64,000 nt of DNA, taken from the NCBI GenBank assembly GCA_028277405.1, contig JANQGH010000100.1, forward strand, positions 553,835 to 617,834. The letters are read 5' to 3'. The translations under genes were made by a program, and so were the position numbers. The DNA comes from Alphaproteobacteria bacterium. GTDB lineage: Bacteria > Pseudomonadota > Alphaproteobacteria > DSM-16000 > Inquilinaceae. Positions 1 to 9,423 of this stretch are shown one piece after another. The first letter of the stretch is position 1, and every line of letters begins with the position of its first letter. Under the pieces are notes generated by a model. The model saw only the letters and a program-made list of their open reading frames with translations, searched no databases and was not told the origin of the DNA.

Positions 1-906
1 CGCCGCGTCGCCCTGCTGGAGGATGCCGGCGAGGCGCGGCCACGGCCGCCGCCGGCGCCCTGCCCCCCCATGGCTGCGCGGCCGCGCCGCCTGTCCGTCA
101 CCAGCTTCTACACCTGGCAGGTCGACCCGTACGCGCTCTACGCGGAGAAGATCCTGGGCCTTCGGCGCCTGGACCCGGTCGACGCCAGCCCGGGTGCCGC
201 CGACCGCGGTCAGATCCTCCACGCCATCCTGGCGGAGTTTCTGGCCGAACCTTGGCCGCCCGACCCCGTCGGCCGTTTGCTTTCCATTGGCCGCCTTCAT
301 TTCCAGGCGCTTGACGACTATCCGGGCCTGACCGCGTTCTGGTGGCCGAGGTTTGAGCGGGTTGCCGCCTGGGTTGCTACGCGGGAAGCGGGCCGTCGAC
401 CCAAGATCCAACCCATTGCTCTAGAGGCCATGGGCACGCTGACGGTCCCTGGGCCCGCCGGACCGTTCACCGTGACCGCCCGGGCCGATCGGATCGACCG
501 GGACGTGATGGACGGCGGGGCGTTGCTTGCCATCATCGACTACAAGACCGGGCAGCCGCCGTCGGCCAAGATGGTTGAAAGCGGGCTCTACCCGCAGTTA
601 CAGCTCGAGGCCTTGATTGCCGAGGCCGGTGGCTTTGCCGGCGTCGCCGGGACGGTCGATAGGCTGGCCTTCTGGCACCTTTCCGGCGGCCGCTTGCCCG
701 GGAGTGAGCGGCTGTTCAAGGGTGAGACGGTGGCCGATCTCAAGGACAGGGCGCGCGACGGCCTGTCGGCCTTGATTGCGGCCTTCGACCAGCCCGAAAC
801 GCCCTACCGTTCACATCCGCGCGGCCGCGTTCTGCGCCCGTTCGGCTACGACCACCTGGCCCGCGTGAAGGAATGGTCGGCCGGCGCCGTGGGTGATGAG
901 ACATGA
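1..906 (+). CDS. addB: AddB, C-terminal part (partial gene)
   Basis: The gene runs off the left edge; its frame is open from base 1. What remains is the C-terminal RecB-like nuclease domain of AddB, which with AddA forms the helicase-nuclease that resects double-strand breaks for RecA. The block LSVTSFYTWQVDPYALYA followed by an ILGLRRLDPVDA-type stretch is typical of alphaproteobacterial AddB. Nuclease residues are visible in AIIDYKTGQPP and the following YPQLQLEA helix (D, K, Q). The stop overlaps the addA start (ATGA, 903-906), so the two are translationally coupled. The helicase-like N-terminal part is outside the window. Confidence 0.9.
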   Translation, partial: RRVALLEDAGEARPRPPPAPCPPMAARPRRLSVTSFYTWQVDPYALYAEKILGLRRLDPVDASPGAADRGQILHAILAEFLAEPWPPDPVGRLLSIGRLHFQALDDYPGLTAFWWPRFERVAAWVATREAGRRPKIQPIALEAMGTLTVPGPAGPFTVTARADRIDRDVMDGGALLAIIDYKTGQPPSAKMVESGLYPQLQLEALIAEAGGFAGVAGTVDRLAFWHLSGGRLPGSERLFKGETVADLKDRARDGLSALIAAFDQPETPYRSHPRGRVLRPFGYDHLARVKEWSAGAVGDET

Positions 907-3900
907 CAGCCGCCATCGATCCGATCGGCGTGGCCACCGATCGCCAGCGCCTGGCATCCGACCCGCGCGCTTCCGTCTGGGTCGGCGCCTCCGCCGGTAC
1001 GGGCAAGACCAAGGTGCTGACGGACCGGGTCTTGCGCCTGATGCTGGCCGGCACCGCGCCCGACCGCATCTTGTGCCTCACCTTCACCCGGGCAGCCGCC
1101 TCGAACATGGCCGAGCGCATCAATGCCGTGCTCGCGGGCTGGGCGACGATGGGTCAGTCGGCCCTGGTCGAGGCCTTGACCAAGCTGACCGGGGAAACCC
1201 CGACCCAGGAGGAGCTGGCGGCCGCCCGACGCCTGTTTGCACGCGTCCTCGACACGCCGGGCGGCATGGCGATCACGACCATCCACGGCTTTTGCCAATC
1301 CTTGCTGCGCCGTTTTCCGGTCGAGGCGCGATTGCCGCCGCATTTCGACCTGATCGACGAGCGTAACGCGCTGGAGTTGCAGCAATCCGTTAGGCAGGGC
1401 TTGCTGGAGACACCCCCCGCAGCGCTCGTCGGGCCGCTGGCCCGGATCACCGGATTGGTCGACGCGGAGACCTTTGACGGCCTGGTCGGCTCAATGCTCG
1501 CACAGCGGCAAAAGCTGCGATCTTCTGTCGAGCTTCATGGCGGCATTGACGGTCTAATCCGTGCCATCCATCGCCATCTGGGCGTCGTGGAGGAGGTGAC
1601 GGACGACCAGGTGGTGATTGCCGCGTGCCAGGACACGGCTTTCGATCGCGCGGGCCTGATGGCTTGCGCCAAGGCCTTGGCCGAGGGCAGCGATACCGAA
1701 CAGAAACGCGCGGCCCAGCTCTTGGACTGGTTGGAGGCCGACCCGGCCGTACGTGCCTCGACCGTCGAGGCGTACGCTGCTGCCTTCCTGACCAAGGACG
1801 GGGCTGTCCGAAGTCGGCTCATGAACCGTGCCAGCGCGGAGCGATACCCCGACGGCCCCGACACTCTCGCGGCCGAGGCGGATCGGTTGCTTGCCTTGGA
1901 GGCCCGTCGACGCGCCTTGCAGATCGCCGACGCGTCCGGCGCGTTGATGCGGGTGGGGGCGGCGTTGATCGAGGCGTACGACGACGCCAAGCGCCATCGC
2001 GGCGTCATGGACTATGGCGATCTGATCCTGCGCGCGGTCGACCTGCTGCGACGGCCGGACAAAGGGGCCTGGGTGCTTTACAAGCTGGATGGCGGGATCG
2101 ACCATATCCTGGTCGACGAGGCGCAGGATACCAGCCCCGAGCAATGGCAGATCGTCACCACCCTGGCCGACGAGTTCTTTGCTGGCCAAGGCCGGTCCGA
2201 GCAAGTCAGAACGGTCTTCGCGGTCGGTGACGAGAAACAGTCTATCTTCGGCTTTCAGGGGGCGGACCCGGCGGCGTTTGACCAAACGCGGGAGCGGCTG
2301 GAGAGCCATGTGCGGTCCGCCGAACGGGACTGGCGGTCCGTGCCTCTGCAGATTTCGTTTCGATCGGTTCAGGCGGTTCTGGACGTGGTCGACGCCATCT
2401 TCGAGCCGGAGGCGGTACGCGATGGTGTCTCCGCCGAGCCCGTGACCCACGGTGCCTCGCGGGTGGGCGCGGGGGGGCGGGTGGAGTTATGGCCTCCGGT
2501 GGGGCCGGTGGAGGAGGACGACCGCGGACCCTGGTCCCTTCCCGTCACCCAGCGTCGGCGGATCGCCCCGGCCGCCCGCCTGGCGTCGGCGATCGCCGAT
2601 CGCGTTCGGCGGATGGTCGACGGTGGCGAGCGGCTGGTCGCCGCCAACCGGCCGGTCCGCCCCGGCGACTTCCTGATTCTGGCCAGGCGCCGCAGCGAGG
2701 TGTTCTACGAGATCGTCCGGGCGCTGAAGGACCGTGGCTTGCCGGTCGCGGGGGTCGATCGCATGGTCCTGACCGACCAGCTTGCCGTGATGGACCTGCT
2801 GGCCCTGATCGATTTCCTGCTGTTGCCGGACGACGATCTGACCTTGGCGACGATCCTGAAAACGCCCCTGATTGATCTCGCCGAGGAGGATCTCTTCCAC
2901 TTGGCCCATGGCCGCAAGGGTACGCTTTGGCAGGCCCTGACCGCGCGGTCGGGGGCGTCGGCCTACCAGCCGGCGTTCGACTATCTAAGCCATTGGCTGG
3001 CCCGCGCGGACTATGTCGGGCCCTATGCGCTGCTGGCCGACATTCTGGTCCACCCGTGCCCTGGCGACCGTTCGACCGGCCTCGGGCCGCTGCCGAGCGG
3101 TCGGCGGGCATTGACCCACCGGCTCGGCGAGGATGCCAAGGACGCCATCGACGAGTTGCTGATCCAGGCGCTGGCCTTCGAACGGCACCATGCCGGCTCG
3201 CTGCAACAGTTTGTCCATTGGCTGCGCGAGGCGGATACGGAGCTGAAGCGCGAACTTGAGACCGCCGGTGCCGATCAAGTCCGCATCATGACCGTGCATG
3301 GCGCCAAGGGCCTTCAGGCGCCGATCGTCGTGCTTGCCGACACGATGTCGAAACCGGCCGCTGCCAACGCGCTGTTCTGGCCGGGGCTGGACGAGGACCA
3401 CCCGCCGCTTTGGCGCCCGCACGCGGGCCTGCGCGAGCCGGTGACGGAGGCGAGGGAGGATCGTTTGAAACGGCGCGAAGCGCAGGAGTATCGGCGCCTG
3501 CTCTATGTCGCCCTGACCCGCGCCGAGGACCGGCTGATCATCACGGGCCACCATGGCAGCCGGGTGCCGCCGGATCATTGGTACGACCTATGCAAGGCCG
3601 GACTGCAGGGTCTCGCGGGCGTTGAGCAACAGCCGTTCGACGGCGACTGGGCGGATACCATGCTGGTGTACGACCAGCGCCAAACGGCGGCTCGTTCGGC
3701 CGACTCACAAGAAGTCTCGGACGAGTCACCCGTCGTTCTTCCGCAATGGGTCGGCCGGCCGCCACCGCCGGAACCACGTCCGGCGCGCCCTCTGGCCCCG
3801 TCCCGCCCCTCTGCCGACGAGCCGGCGATCCGCTCGCCGGTCGGCGAGGACCGCCAGGACCGGTTCAAGCGCGGCTTGCTGATCCACCAGCTTCTGCAGA

Positions 3901-4370
3901 TGTTGCCGGACCTGCCGACGGCCGAACGGGCCGATGCGGCCGCACGCTTTCTCGCCAGACCGATCCATGATTTGGATGCCGACCGTCAAAAGACCTATGC
4001 CGTCGAGGCACTAGCGGTCCTGGACGATCCAGCGTTTGCCGCGCTCTTCGGTCGGGGCAGCCGAGCGGAGGTGCCCATCACCGCACGGATCGGCGACACG
4101 GTCCTGTCGGGTCAGGTCGATCGTCTTCTGATCGAGGATCGATTGGTTACGGTGTTGGACTACAAGACGAATCGCCCGCCGCCTGACACCGCCGATGCGG
4201 TCGATCGTGTTTATTTGCAACAGATGGCCGCTTATCGCGCAGCCTTGCGAGTGATCTATCCGGACCGGCGGGTAGCCTGCGTTTTAGGCTGGACGGACGG
4301 GCCGGTGCTGATGCCGTTGCCGGACGATTTGCTGGACCGGCATGCGCCGGACGCACGGCCGCCGCCTTGA
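903..4370 (+). CDS. addA: AddA, double-strand break repair helicase-nuclease
   Basis: A 1155-residue UvrD/RecB-type (SF1) helicase with a C-terminal nuclease domain; partner of AddB, acting in recombinational repair in the cytoplasm. Visible motifs in order: Walker A GTGKT (about 32-36), Walker B VDEAQD (about 402-407), GDEKQSIFGFQGADP (about 442), motif V TVHGAKGLQAP (about 795), motif VI LLYVALTRAEDRL (about 862) and the nuclease motif VLDYKTNRPPP (about 1083). The length matches alphaproteobacterial AddA (about 1150-1200). The start ATG overlaps the addB stop. No truncation or frameshift is seen. Confidence 0.95.
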   Translation: MTAAIDPIGVATDRQRLASDPRASVWVGASAGTGKTKVLTDRVLRLMLAGTAPDRILCLTFTRAAASNMAERINAVLAGWATMGQSALVEALTKLTGETPTQEELAAARRLFARVLDTPGGMAITTIHGFCQSLLRRFPVEARLPPHFDLIDERNALELQQSVRQGLLETPPAALVGPLARITGLVDAETFDGLVGSMLAQRQKLRSSVELHGGIDGLIRAIHRHLGVVEEVTDDQVVIAACQDTAFDRAGLMACAKALAEGSDTEQKRAAQLLDWLEADPAVRASTVEAYAAAFLTKDGAVRSRLMNRASAERYPDGPDTLAAEADRLLALEARRRALQIADASGALMRVGAALIEAYDDAKRHRGVMDYGDLILRAVDLLRRPDKGAWVLYKLDGGIDHILVDEAQDTSPEQWQIVTTLADEFFAGQGRSEQVRTVFAVGDEKQSIFGFQGADPAAFDQTRERLESHVRSAERDWRSVPLQISFRSVQAVLDVVDAIFEPEAVRDGVSAEPVTHGASRVGAGGRVELWPPVGPVEEDDRGPWSLPVTQRRRIAPAARLASAIADRVRRMVDGGERLVAANRPVRPGDFLILARRRSEVFYEIVRALKDRGLPVAGVDRMVLTDQLAVMDLLALIDFLLLPDDDLTLATILKTPLIDLAEEDLFHLAHGRKGTLWQALTARSGASAYQPAFDYLSHWLARADYVGPYALLADILVHPCPGDRSTGLGPLPSGRRALTHRLGEDAKDAIDELLIQALAFERHHAGSLQQFVHWLREADTELKRELETAGADQVRIMTVHGAKGLQAPIVVLADTMSKPAAANALFWPGLDEDHPPLWRPHAGLREPVTEAREDRLKRREAQEYRRLLYVALTRAEDRLIITGHHGSRVPPDHWYDLCKAGLQGLAGVEQQPFDGDWADTMLVYDQRQTAARSADSQEVSDESPVVLPQWVGRPPPPEPRPARPLAPSRPSADEPAIRSPVGEDRQDRFKRGLLIHQLLQMLPDLPTAERADAAARFLARPIHDLDADRQKTYAVEALAVLDDPAFAALFGRGSRAEVPITARIGDTVLSGQVDRLLIEDRLVTVLDYKTNRPPPDTADAVDRVYLQQMAAYRAALRVIYPDRRVACVLGWTDGPVLMPLPDDLLDRHAPDARPPP

Positions 4371-4416
4371 CCCGGCCCCGTCCCGATCCCCATATTGGCC
4401 GGGACTCGACGAGAAA

Positions 4417-4436
4417 GCGGCCGACCCCCCGGCCGC
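4417..4436 (+). terminator. Stem-loop between addA and trxA
   Basis: Perfect 7-bp inverted repeat GCGGCCG / CGGCCGC with a 6-base loop, 47 bases after the addA stop. There is no T-run after it, so it is not a classical intrinsic terminator. It may instead pause transcription or stabilise a 3' end before trxA. Confidence 0.3.
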
Positions 4437-4471
4437 TGAGACAATAGTTGACACAATCAAGGAAGCCACAG

Positions 4472-4795
4472 ATGAGCGCGACGAAAGCCGTCTCCGATTC
4501 CAGCTTCGAACAGGACGTTTTGAAGGCCGATGGACCCGTGTTGGTCGATTTCTGGGCCGAATGGTGCGGCCCGTGCAAGATGATTGCGCCGGCGCTGGAA
4601 GACCTGGCCGGTGAAAAGGCGGGACAGCTGACGGTCGCCAAGGTGAACATCGACGAGAACCCCGGAACGCCGTCCAAGTATGGTGTGCGCGGCATCCCGA
4701 CGATGATGCTGTTCCGCGATGGCGAGGTCGCGGCCACCAAGATCGGCGCCCTGCCGAAAGGCGCCCTGTTCCAATGGGTGGATTCGGTTCTCTAA
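4472..4795 (+). CDS. trxA: Thioredoxin
   Basis: A 107-residue thioredoxin carrying the redox-active WCGPC motif (about residues 29-33) inside FWAEWCGPCKMIAPALE, and the cis-proline loop GIPTMMLF. It reduces disulfides in cytoplasmic proteins such as ribonucleotide reductase. The start was chosen at ATG 4472: it follows an AAGGAAG ribosome-binding site by about 8 bases and gives the usual family length. An in-frame ATG at 4448 would add eight residues with no ribosome-binding site. It lies downstream of addA and converges on folC. Confidence 0.95.
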   Translation: MSATKAVSDSSFEQDVLKADGPVLVDFWAEWCGPCKMIAPALEDLAGEKAGQLTVAKVNIDENPGTPSKYGVRGIPTMMLFRDGEVAATKIGALPKGALFQWVDSVL

Positions 4796-4814
4796 GGCCT
4801 GCCCTTAAGGCGGG

Positions 4815-6107
4815 TCAGCCGTTCTCGGCCAGCACTTCGCCGGCCAGATAGAGCGATCCGAAAATGACGACGCGCCCACCGGGGATGACCCGGTGCGGCG
4901 CGTCTTTCATGTCGGCGACCCAGTCGACGTTTTCAAAGCCGATCGCTTCGGCCTTTGCCGCGAGGTCCTCAGGCTTCGATGCGGCCGCGCTGCCCGTAAT
5001 CGGCACGACGATCAGCCGATCGAGCTTGCCGACGAGCGGGCTCAAGACGGCGGCGGGGTCCTTGGTCGTCAACAGCGCGACAAGCGCCGTGGTCGAGCGA
5101 GACGGCAAGCCCTCCAGCCAGGAAGCTAGCGCCGCACCGGCGGTGTCGTTGTGGGCGCCGTCCAGCCAGACCTCGTCCGTCGGCAGGGCCTCGACCAGCG
5201 GGCCGGTGCTGAGCCGCTGCAGCCGTGCTGGCCACCGGGCACGGGTGAGCCCGGCCGCTTGCGCCTCGCTATTGGCGGAAAGCATCTCCAGATGCCGGGC
5301 AAGGCGCAGGGCCGTGGCGGCGTTTGCCAGCTGATGGGCGCCTGGCAGCGACGGCAGTGGCCAGCTTGTCTCGCCATCGCTGTCGGTAAGGATCAGGGCG
5401 TCGCCCGCACGCCGGTGAAACCAGTCCCGTCCGTGACGGTCGGCAATCGCACCAGTCGCCGCAATCTCCCGATCGAGCGCGTCGGCGGCGGCTGCAAACG
5501 GCTGCGGGCCTATGACGGCCGGCACGCCCGGCTTCAGGATGCCGGCCTTCTCGCGGGCAATGGCTTCGACGCTATCGCCCAGAAAGTCTTGATGGTCCAG
5601 CGAGATGCAGGTGATGGCCGTCGCCACCGGCCGGTCGATCACGTTGGTGGCGTCCAGCCGGCCGCCCAGGCCGACCTCCAGCAAAGTCAAATCGGCTGGT
5701 GCTTCGGCAAACGCCAGAAACGCCGCAACCGTAGTGATCTCAAAGTACGTGATGTCCGCACCGTCATTGGCCCGCTCGCAACGTTCCAGCACGTCGAGCA
5801 GCCGGTCATCGTCGATCACCTGGCCGGCGACCTGAATGCGCTCGTTAAAACGCACCAGATGGGGGGAGGTGTAGGCGTGCACGGCAAGGCCGGCTTGGCC
5901 CGCCATCGCGTTCAAGAAGGCGACGGTCGAGCCTTTGCCGTTGGTGCCGGCGACATGGATGATCGGCGGCAGCGACCGCTCCGGATGGTCGAGCCTTGCC
6001 AAAAGCCGGTGAATGCGATCGAGCGACAGATCGATCAGTTTGGGGTGCAGCGCCCCCAGCCGGTCGAGTGCGGCGTCTATGGCGTCAGGGGTTTGGCCGG
6101 TCTTCAT
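4815..6107 (-). CDS. folC: Bifunctional folylpolyglutamate synthase / dihydrofolate synthase
   Basis: About 430 residues of the Mur-ligase-like folate family, which ligates glutamate to dihydropteroate and extends folate polyglutamates using ATP. The P-loop HVAGTNGKGSTVAFL lies near the N-terminus, followed by the LLEVGLGGRLDATN and CISLDHQDFLG motifs typical of FolC. The start was set at ATG 6107 (MKTGQTPDAIDAALDRL). The frame stays open 30 codons further upstream, but that part only shadows the acidic accD tail. With this start folC overlaps accD by 23 bases, so the two are probably cotranscribed. Confidence 0.93.
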   Translation of the reverse strand: MKTGQTPDAIDAALDRLGALHPKLIDLSLDRIHRLLARLDHPERSLPPIIHVAGTNGKGSTVAFLNAMAGQAGLAVHAYTSPHLVRFNERIQVAGQVIDDDRLLDVLERCERANDGADITYFEITTVAAFLAFAEAPADLTLLEVGLGGRLDATNVIDRPVATAITCISLDHQDFLGDSVEAIAREKAGILKPGVPAVIGPQPFAAAADALDREIAATGAIADRHGRDWFHRRAGDALILTDSDGETSWPLPSLPGAHQLANAATALRLARHLEMLSANSEAQAAGLTRARWPARLQRLSTGPLVEALPTDEVWLDGAHNDTAGAALASWLEGLPSRSTTALVALLTTKDPAAVLSPLVGKLDRLIVVPITGSAAASKPEDLAAKAEAIGFENVDWVADMKDAPHRVIPGGRVVIFGSLYLAGEVLAENG

Positions 6108-7095
6108 CGGCGGGTTCCGCCTCCGCCGTCTCGGCCTCCGCTTCGTCGGCACCTTCCTCCGGCGTCTCGGGGGCCTCGTCTTCGGCGCTGGCCTCAATCG
6201 TGGCCGGGCCGTCCGCGTTCAGGGCCACGACTTGCGCGGCGGGCGTTGGCCGCCGCAGCATGTCGACGATCCGAGCCAGGGTTTCACGCAGGCGCTGGCG
6301 ATGCACGACGATGTCGACCATGCCGTGCTCCAACAGGTACTCGGCGGTCTGGAAGTTATCGGGCAAGGTCTCGCGGATCGTTTCCTCGATGACGCGGGCG
6401 CCGGCGAACGCGATTTGGGCCCCAGGCTCGGCGATATGGATGTCGCCCAGCATGGCAAATGACGCCGTGACGCCGCCCGTCGTCGGATCGGTCAAAATGA
6501 CGATGTAGGGCAGGCCCGCGTCCTTCACCAGATCGATGGCGATGACGCTGCGCGGCATCTGCATCAGCGACAGGATGCCTTCCTGCATCCTGGCACCGCC
6601 AGAGGCCGGCACGGCGATCAGCGCGGCATCCTGCAAGACCGCCAGCTTGGCGGCCGCCAACAGGCCCTCGCCAACGGCGGTGCCCATGGAACCGCCCATG
6701 AACTGGAAATCAAAGACGGCGATCACGGCCTTGTTGCCGCCGATCAGACCGTGGGCAACGGTGATCGCGTCGTTGTGGCCGGTCTTGGTCTGGGCCTCGC
6801 GCAGCCGGTCCGTGTAGCGCTTGGTGTCGCGAAAACGCAAAGGATCGACGGCCGATTTCGGCAGTTCGATTGCCGTGTAGTCGCCGTCGTCAAACAGCAT
6901 CTCCAGCCGTCGAGCCGCCTTTAGGCGCATGTGATAGCCGCAATGCTGGCAGACGTGCAGGTTGGTTTCCAGATCGCGATGGAAGATCATCGCCTCGCAG
7001 TTGGGGCATTTGTGCCAGAGATTGTCCGGCACCTCCGGCTTGGACGAAACCAGTGCCCTCAGCTTGGGTCGGACGAAGTTGGTCAGCCAGTTCAT
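6085..7095 (-). CDS. accD: Acetyl-CoA carboxylase carboxyltransferase subunit beta
   Basis: A 336-residue beta subunit of the carboxyltransferase that makes malonyl-CoA for fatty-acid synthesis. The N-terminal zinc ribbon has Cys30, Cys33, Cys49 and Cys52 (CPNC...CQHC). The crotonase-like core includes FQFMGGSMGTAVGE and SGGARMQEG. The last ~45 residues form a low-complexity tail rich in Glu, Ala and Pro, which is common in alphaproteobacterial AccD. An AAGGACAGGT ribosome-binding sequence precedes the ATG. The order trpB-trpA-accD-folC is conserved in alphaproteobacteria. Confidence 0.95.
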   Translation of the reverse strand: MNWLTNFVRPKLRALVSSKPEVPDNLWHKCPNCEAMIFHRDLETNLHVCQHCGYHMRLKAARRLEMLFDDGDYTAIELPKSAVDPLRFRDTKRYTDRLREAQTKTGHNDAITVAHGLIGGNKAVIAVFDFQFMGGSMGTAVGEGLLAAAKLAVLQDAALIAVPASGGARMQEGILSLMQMPRSVIAIDLVKDAGLPYIVILTDPTTGGVTASFAMLGDIHIAEPGAQIAFAGARVIEETIRETLPDNFQTAEYLLEHGMVDIVVHRQRLRETLARIVDMLRRPTPAAQVVALNADGPATIEASAEDEAPETPEEGADEAEAETAEAEPADEDRPNP

Positions 7096-7150
7096 ACCTG
7101 TCCTTGCGCGATGGCGGGTCGGTCGTACGCGTACGGGGCGCTGTTACTAT

Positions 7151-7978
7151 TTAGGTGCGCGCCCGGCGAACACCATCGGCAAGTGACCCGACAAAGTCCA
7201 GCACCGACTGAACCGAGCCGTTGGACGACGCCAGCGCGCCGACACGCTCAACAATCGCCGACCCGACCACGACGGCGTCGGCGTGCTGCCCGATTTCCGC
7301 CGCCTGTTCCGGCGTCTTGATGCCGAAGCCGACGGCGATGGGCAGGTCGGTATGGCGCCGCAACCGTTCGACCGCCGCCGCAACGTCGGCGGTCATGGCA
7401 GATCCCGCACCGGTGATGCCGGTGATCGAGACGTAATAGACGAAGCCGGCCGTGTTGGCCATGACGGTGGGCAGGCGCCCATCGTCCGTGGTCGGCGTTG
7501 CCAGGCGGATGAAGGGCAGGCCGGCGGCCTGGGCCGGCAGGCACAGCTCCGCATCCTCTTCAGGCGGCAGGTCGACGATGATCAGGCCGTCGACGCCGGC
7601 CGACAGCGCGTCGTGCAGGAAGCGATCGACGCCATAGCTGTAGATCGGGTTGAAGTAACCCATCAGGACGATGGGGGCTGTCTGTCCGTCGGCGCGAAAC
7701 CGCCTGACCATGTCCAGCGTGCCGGCCAGCGTCATGCCGGCTTTCAGCGCCCGCAAACCCGCCGCCTGGATCGACGGTCCGTCGGCCATGGGGTCGGTGA
7801 ACGGCATGCCCAGTTCGATGATGTCGACGCCGGCCGCCGGCAGCCCGCACATCACCGTGAAGCTGGTCTCCGGGTCGGGGTCGCCGGCGGTGATGAAGGC
7901 GACGAACCCGGCGCGGCCTTCTTCTTCCAGGGCCGCAAACTTCTCCGTCAGGCGGGTCGAGCCGGATGCCTCGGTCAT
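7151..7978 (-). CDS. trpA: Tryptophan synthase alpha chain
   Basis: A 275-residue TIM-barrel lyase that cleaves indole-3-glycerol phosphate and passes indole to TrpB. The catalytic Glu and Asp are visible in IIELGMPFTDPMADGPSIQ; the phosphate loop region GFGIKTPEQA is also present. The start was set at ATG 7978, which overlaps the trpB stop as ATGA. A 20-codon upstream extension lies inside trpB and is not supported. The gene is followed 55 bases later by accD. Confidence 0.96.
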   Translation of the reverse strand: MTEASGSTRLTEKFAALEEEGRAGFVAFITAGDPDPETSFTVMCGLPAAGVDIIELGMPFTDPMADGPSIQAAGLRALKAGMTLAGTLDMVRRFRADGQTAPIVLMGYFNPIYSYGVDRFLHDALSAGVDGLIIVDLPPEEDAELCLPAQAAGLPFIRLATPTTDDGRLPTVMANTAGFVYYVSITGITGAGSAMTADVAAAVERLRRHTDLPIAVGFGIKTPEQAAEIGQHADAVVVGSAIVERVGALASSNGSVQSVLDFVGSLADGVRRART

Positions 7979-9198
7979 TGCAGTGCCACGCCCAGCCGCT
8001 CGGCGACGGCAAAGATGTCCTTGTCGCCGCGCCCGCACAGATTCATGACGATGATCTTGTCGCGATCCATATCGGGCGCGATCTTGGCCACGTGGGCCAG
8101 GGCGTGCGCCGGCTCCAGCGCTGGAATGATCCCCTCCTTGACGGAGCAGAGCTGGAACGCCTCGAGTGCCTCTTCATCGGTGGCGGAGACATAGTCGACA
8201 CGGCCCTGCTCATGCAGCCAGGCATGTTCCGGGCCGATGCCGGGATAATCGAGGCCGGCGGAGATGGAATGCGCCTCTTGGATCTGGCCGTCATCGTCCT
8301 GCAAGAGGTAGGTCCGATTGCCGTGCAGGACGCCGGCGCGACCACCGGTCAGGCTGGCGGCGTGTTTGTCCGTGTCGATGCCCAGGCCGCCGGCCTCCAC
8401 CGCCACGATCTCAACGTCCGGTTCGTCCAGGAAGGGGTGGAACAGGCCGATGGCGTTCGACCCGCCGCCGATGCAAGCGACCAGCATGTCCGGCAGGCGG
8501 CATTCGCGCTGCATGATCTGGTCGCGCACCTCCTCGCCGATCACCGATTGGAAGTCGCGGACCATCTCCGGATAGGGGTGGGGGCCGGCGGCCGTGCCGA
8601 TGATGTAGAAGGTGTCGTCAACATTGGTGACCCAGTCCCGCAACGCCTCGTTCATGGCGTCCTTGAGGGTCCGGCTGCCGGAGGTCGCGGCCTTCACCTC
8701 AGCACCCAGCAGCTTCATGCGGAAGACGTTGGGCTGCTGCCGCTTGATATCGACCTCGCCCATATAAATCGTGCAGGGCAGGTCGAACAGGGCGCAGACC
8801 GTCGCCACGGCCACGCCGTGCTGGCCGGCGCCCGTTTCGGCGATGATCCGGGTCTTGCCCATGCGCCGGGCCAGCAGAACCTGGCCCAGGCAGTTGTTGA
8901 TCTTGTGGCTGCCCGTATGGTTCAGCTCGTCGCGCTTGAAGTAGATCTTGGCGCCGCCGAAATGGCGGGTCAGCCGTTCCGCCAGATAGAGCGGCGACGG
9001 CCGCCCGGTATAGTGGGCGTTGTAGTAGCGGAGTTCGGCCTTGAAGGCGGGGCTGGCCTTGGCCGCCTCATAGGCCTTTTCGACCTCCAGGATCAGCGGC
9101 ATCAGTGTTTCTGCAACATATCGGCCGCCAAAAATGCCGAAATGGCCGTCCTCGTCGGGGCCGGCCCGGAATGTGTTCGCACGAAGGGCTGCGGTCAC
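7975..9198 (-). CDS. trpB: Tryptophan synthase beta chain
   Basis: A PLP-dependent enzyme that condenses indole with serine. The PLP lysine lies in HTGSHKINN (about residue 99), and the glycine-rich CIGGGSNAIG phosphate-binding loop is present. I prefer GTG 9198 as start (407 residues): GGAAAG sits 4 bases upstream of it. A TTG four codons earlier (9210) lacks a ribosome-binding site. There is no nearby ATG. It is the first gene of a trpBA-accD-folC run. Unusually, trpF is 4.7 kb away instead of directly upstream. Confidence 0.95.
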   Translation of the reverse strand: MTAALRANTFRAGPDEDGHFGIFGGRYVAETLMPLILEVEKAYEAAKASPAFKAELRYYNAHYTGRPSPLYLAERLTRHFGGAKIYFKRDELNHTGSHKINNCLGQVLLARRMGKTRIIAETGAGQHGVAVATVCALFDLPCTIYMGEVDIKRQQPNVFRMKLLGAEVKAATSGSRTLKDAMNEALRDWVTNVDDTFYIIGTAAGPHPYPEMVRDFQSVIGEEVRDQIMQRECRLPDMLVACIGGGSNAIGLFHPFLDEPDVEIVAVEAGGLGIDTDKHAASLTGGRAGVLHGNRTYLLQDDDGQIQEAHSISAGLDYPGIGPEHAWLHEQGRVDYVSATDEEALEAFQLCSVKEGIIPALEPAHALAHVAKIAPDMDRDKIIVMNLCGRGDKDIFAVAERLGVALQ

Positions 9199-9250
9199 GA
9201 GTCTTTCCAATGAGAAGGGGGATGATGGGGTCGAAGCGCGTCATGGCTGT

Positions 9251-9269
9251 CAAAAGCTCTACCGAGAGC
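9251..9269 (-). terminator. Short terminator-like hairpin in the trpB leader
   Basis: On the minus strand GCTCT-CGGT-AGAGC is followed directly by TTTT, about 55 bases upstream of the trpB start. This is a small 5-bp stem, so it could be chance. It could also be an attenuator of trpBA. I saw no tryptophan-rich leader peptide. Confidence 0.25.
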
Positions 9270-9423
9270 AGGCTCCAAGACGGTTTCGTTACGAAAAGTG
9301 GCGGCGACAATAGCGATACGCCCAGCCCGTGTGAACCGGCGAGACAGCATGTCTGTGTTGAATTTGCGGTATTTTAACCCCCCTAGTGTTCTGATCTCGC
9401 TGTTTCGTCCGCCAATTCGCGCC

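Noticed and set aside
846..1385. Long minus-strand frames opposite addA
   Set aside because: They lie opposite a clear helicase gene and only reflect high-GC frame openness; no family motif.
5151..6392. 413-codon plus-strand frame opposite folC and accD
   Set aside because: Antisense to two well-supported genes, Arg/Gly-rich shadow composition and no recognisable domain.
7966..9213. 415-codon plus-strand frame opposite trpB
   Set aside because: Mirrors trpB, which has complete conserved motifs; the frame has no domain.
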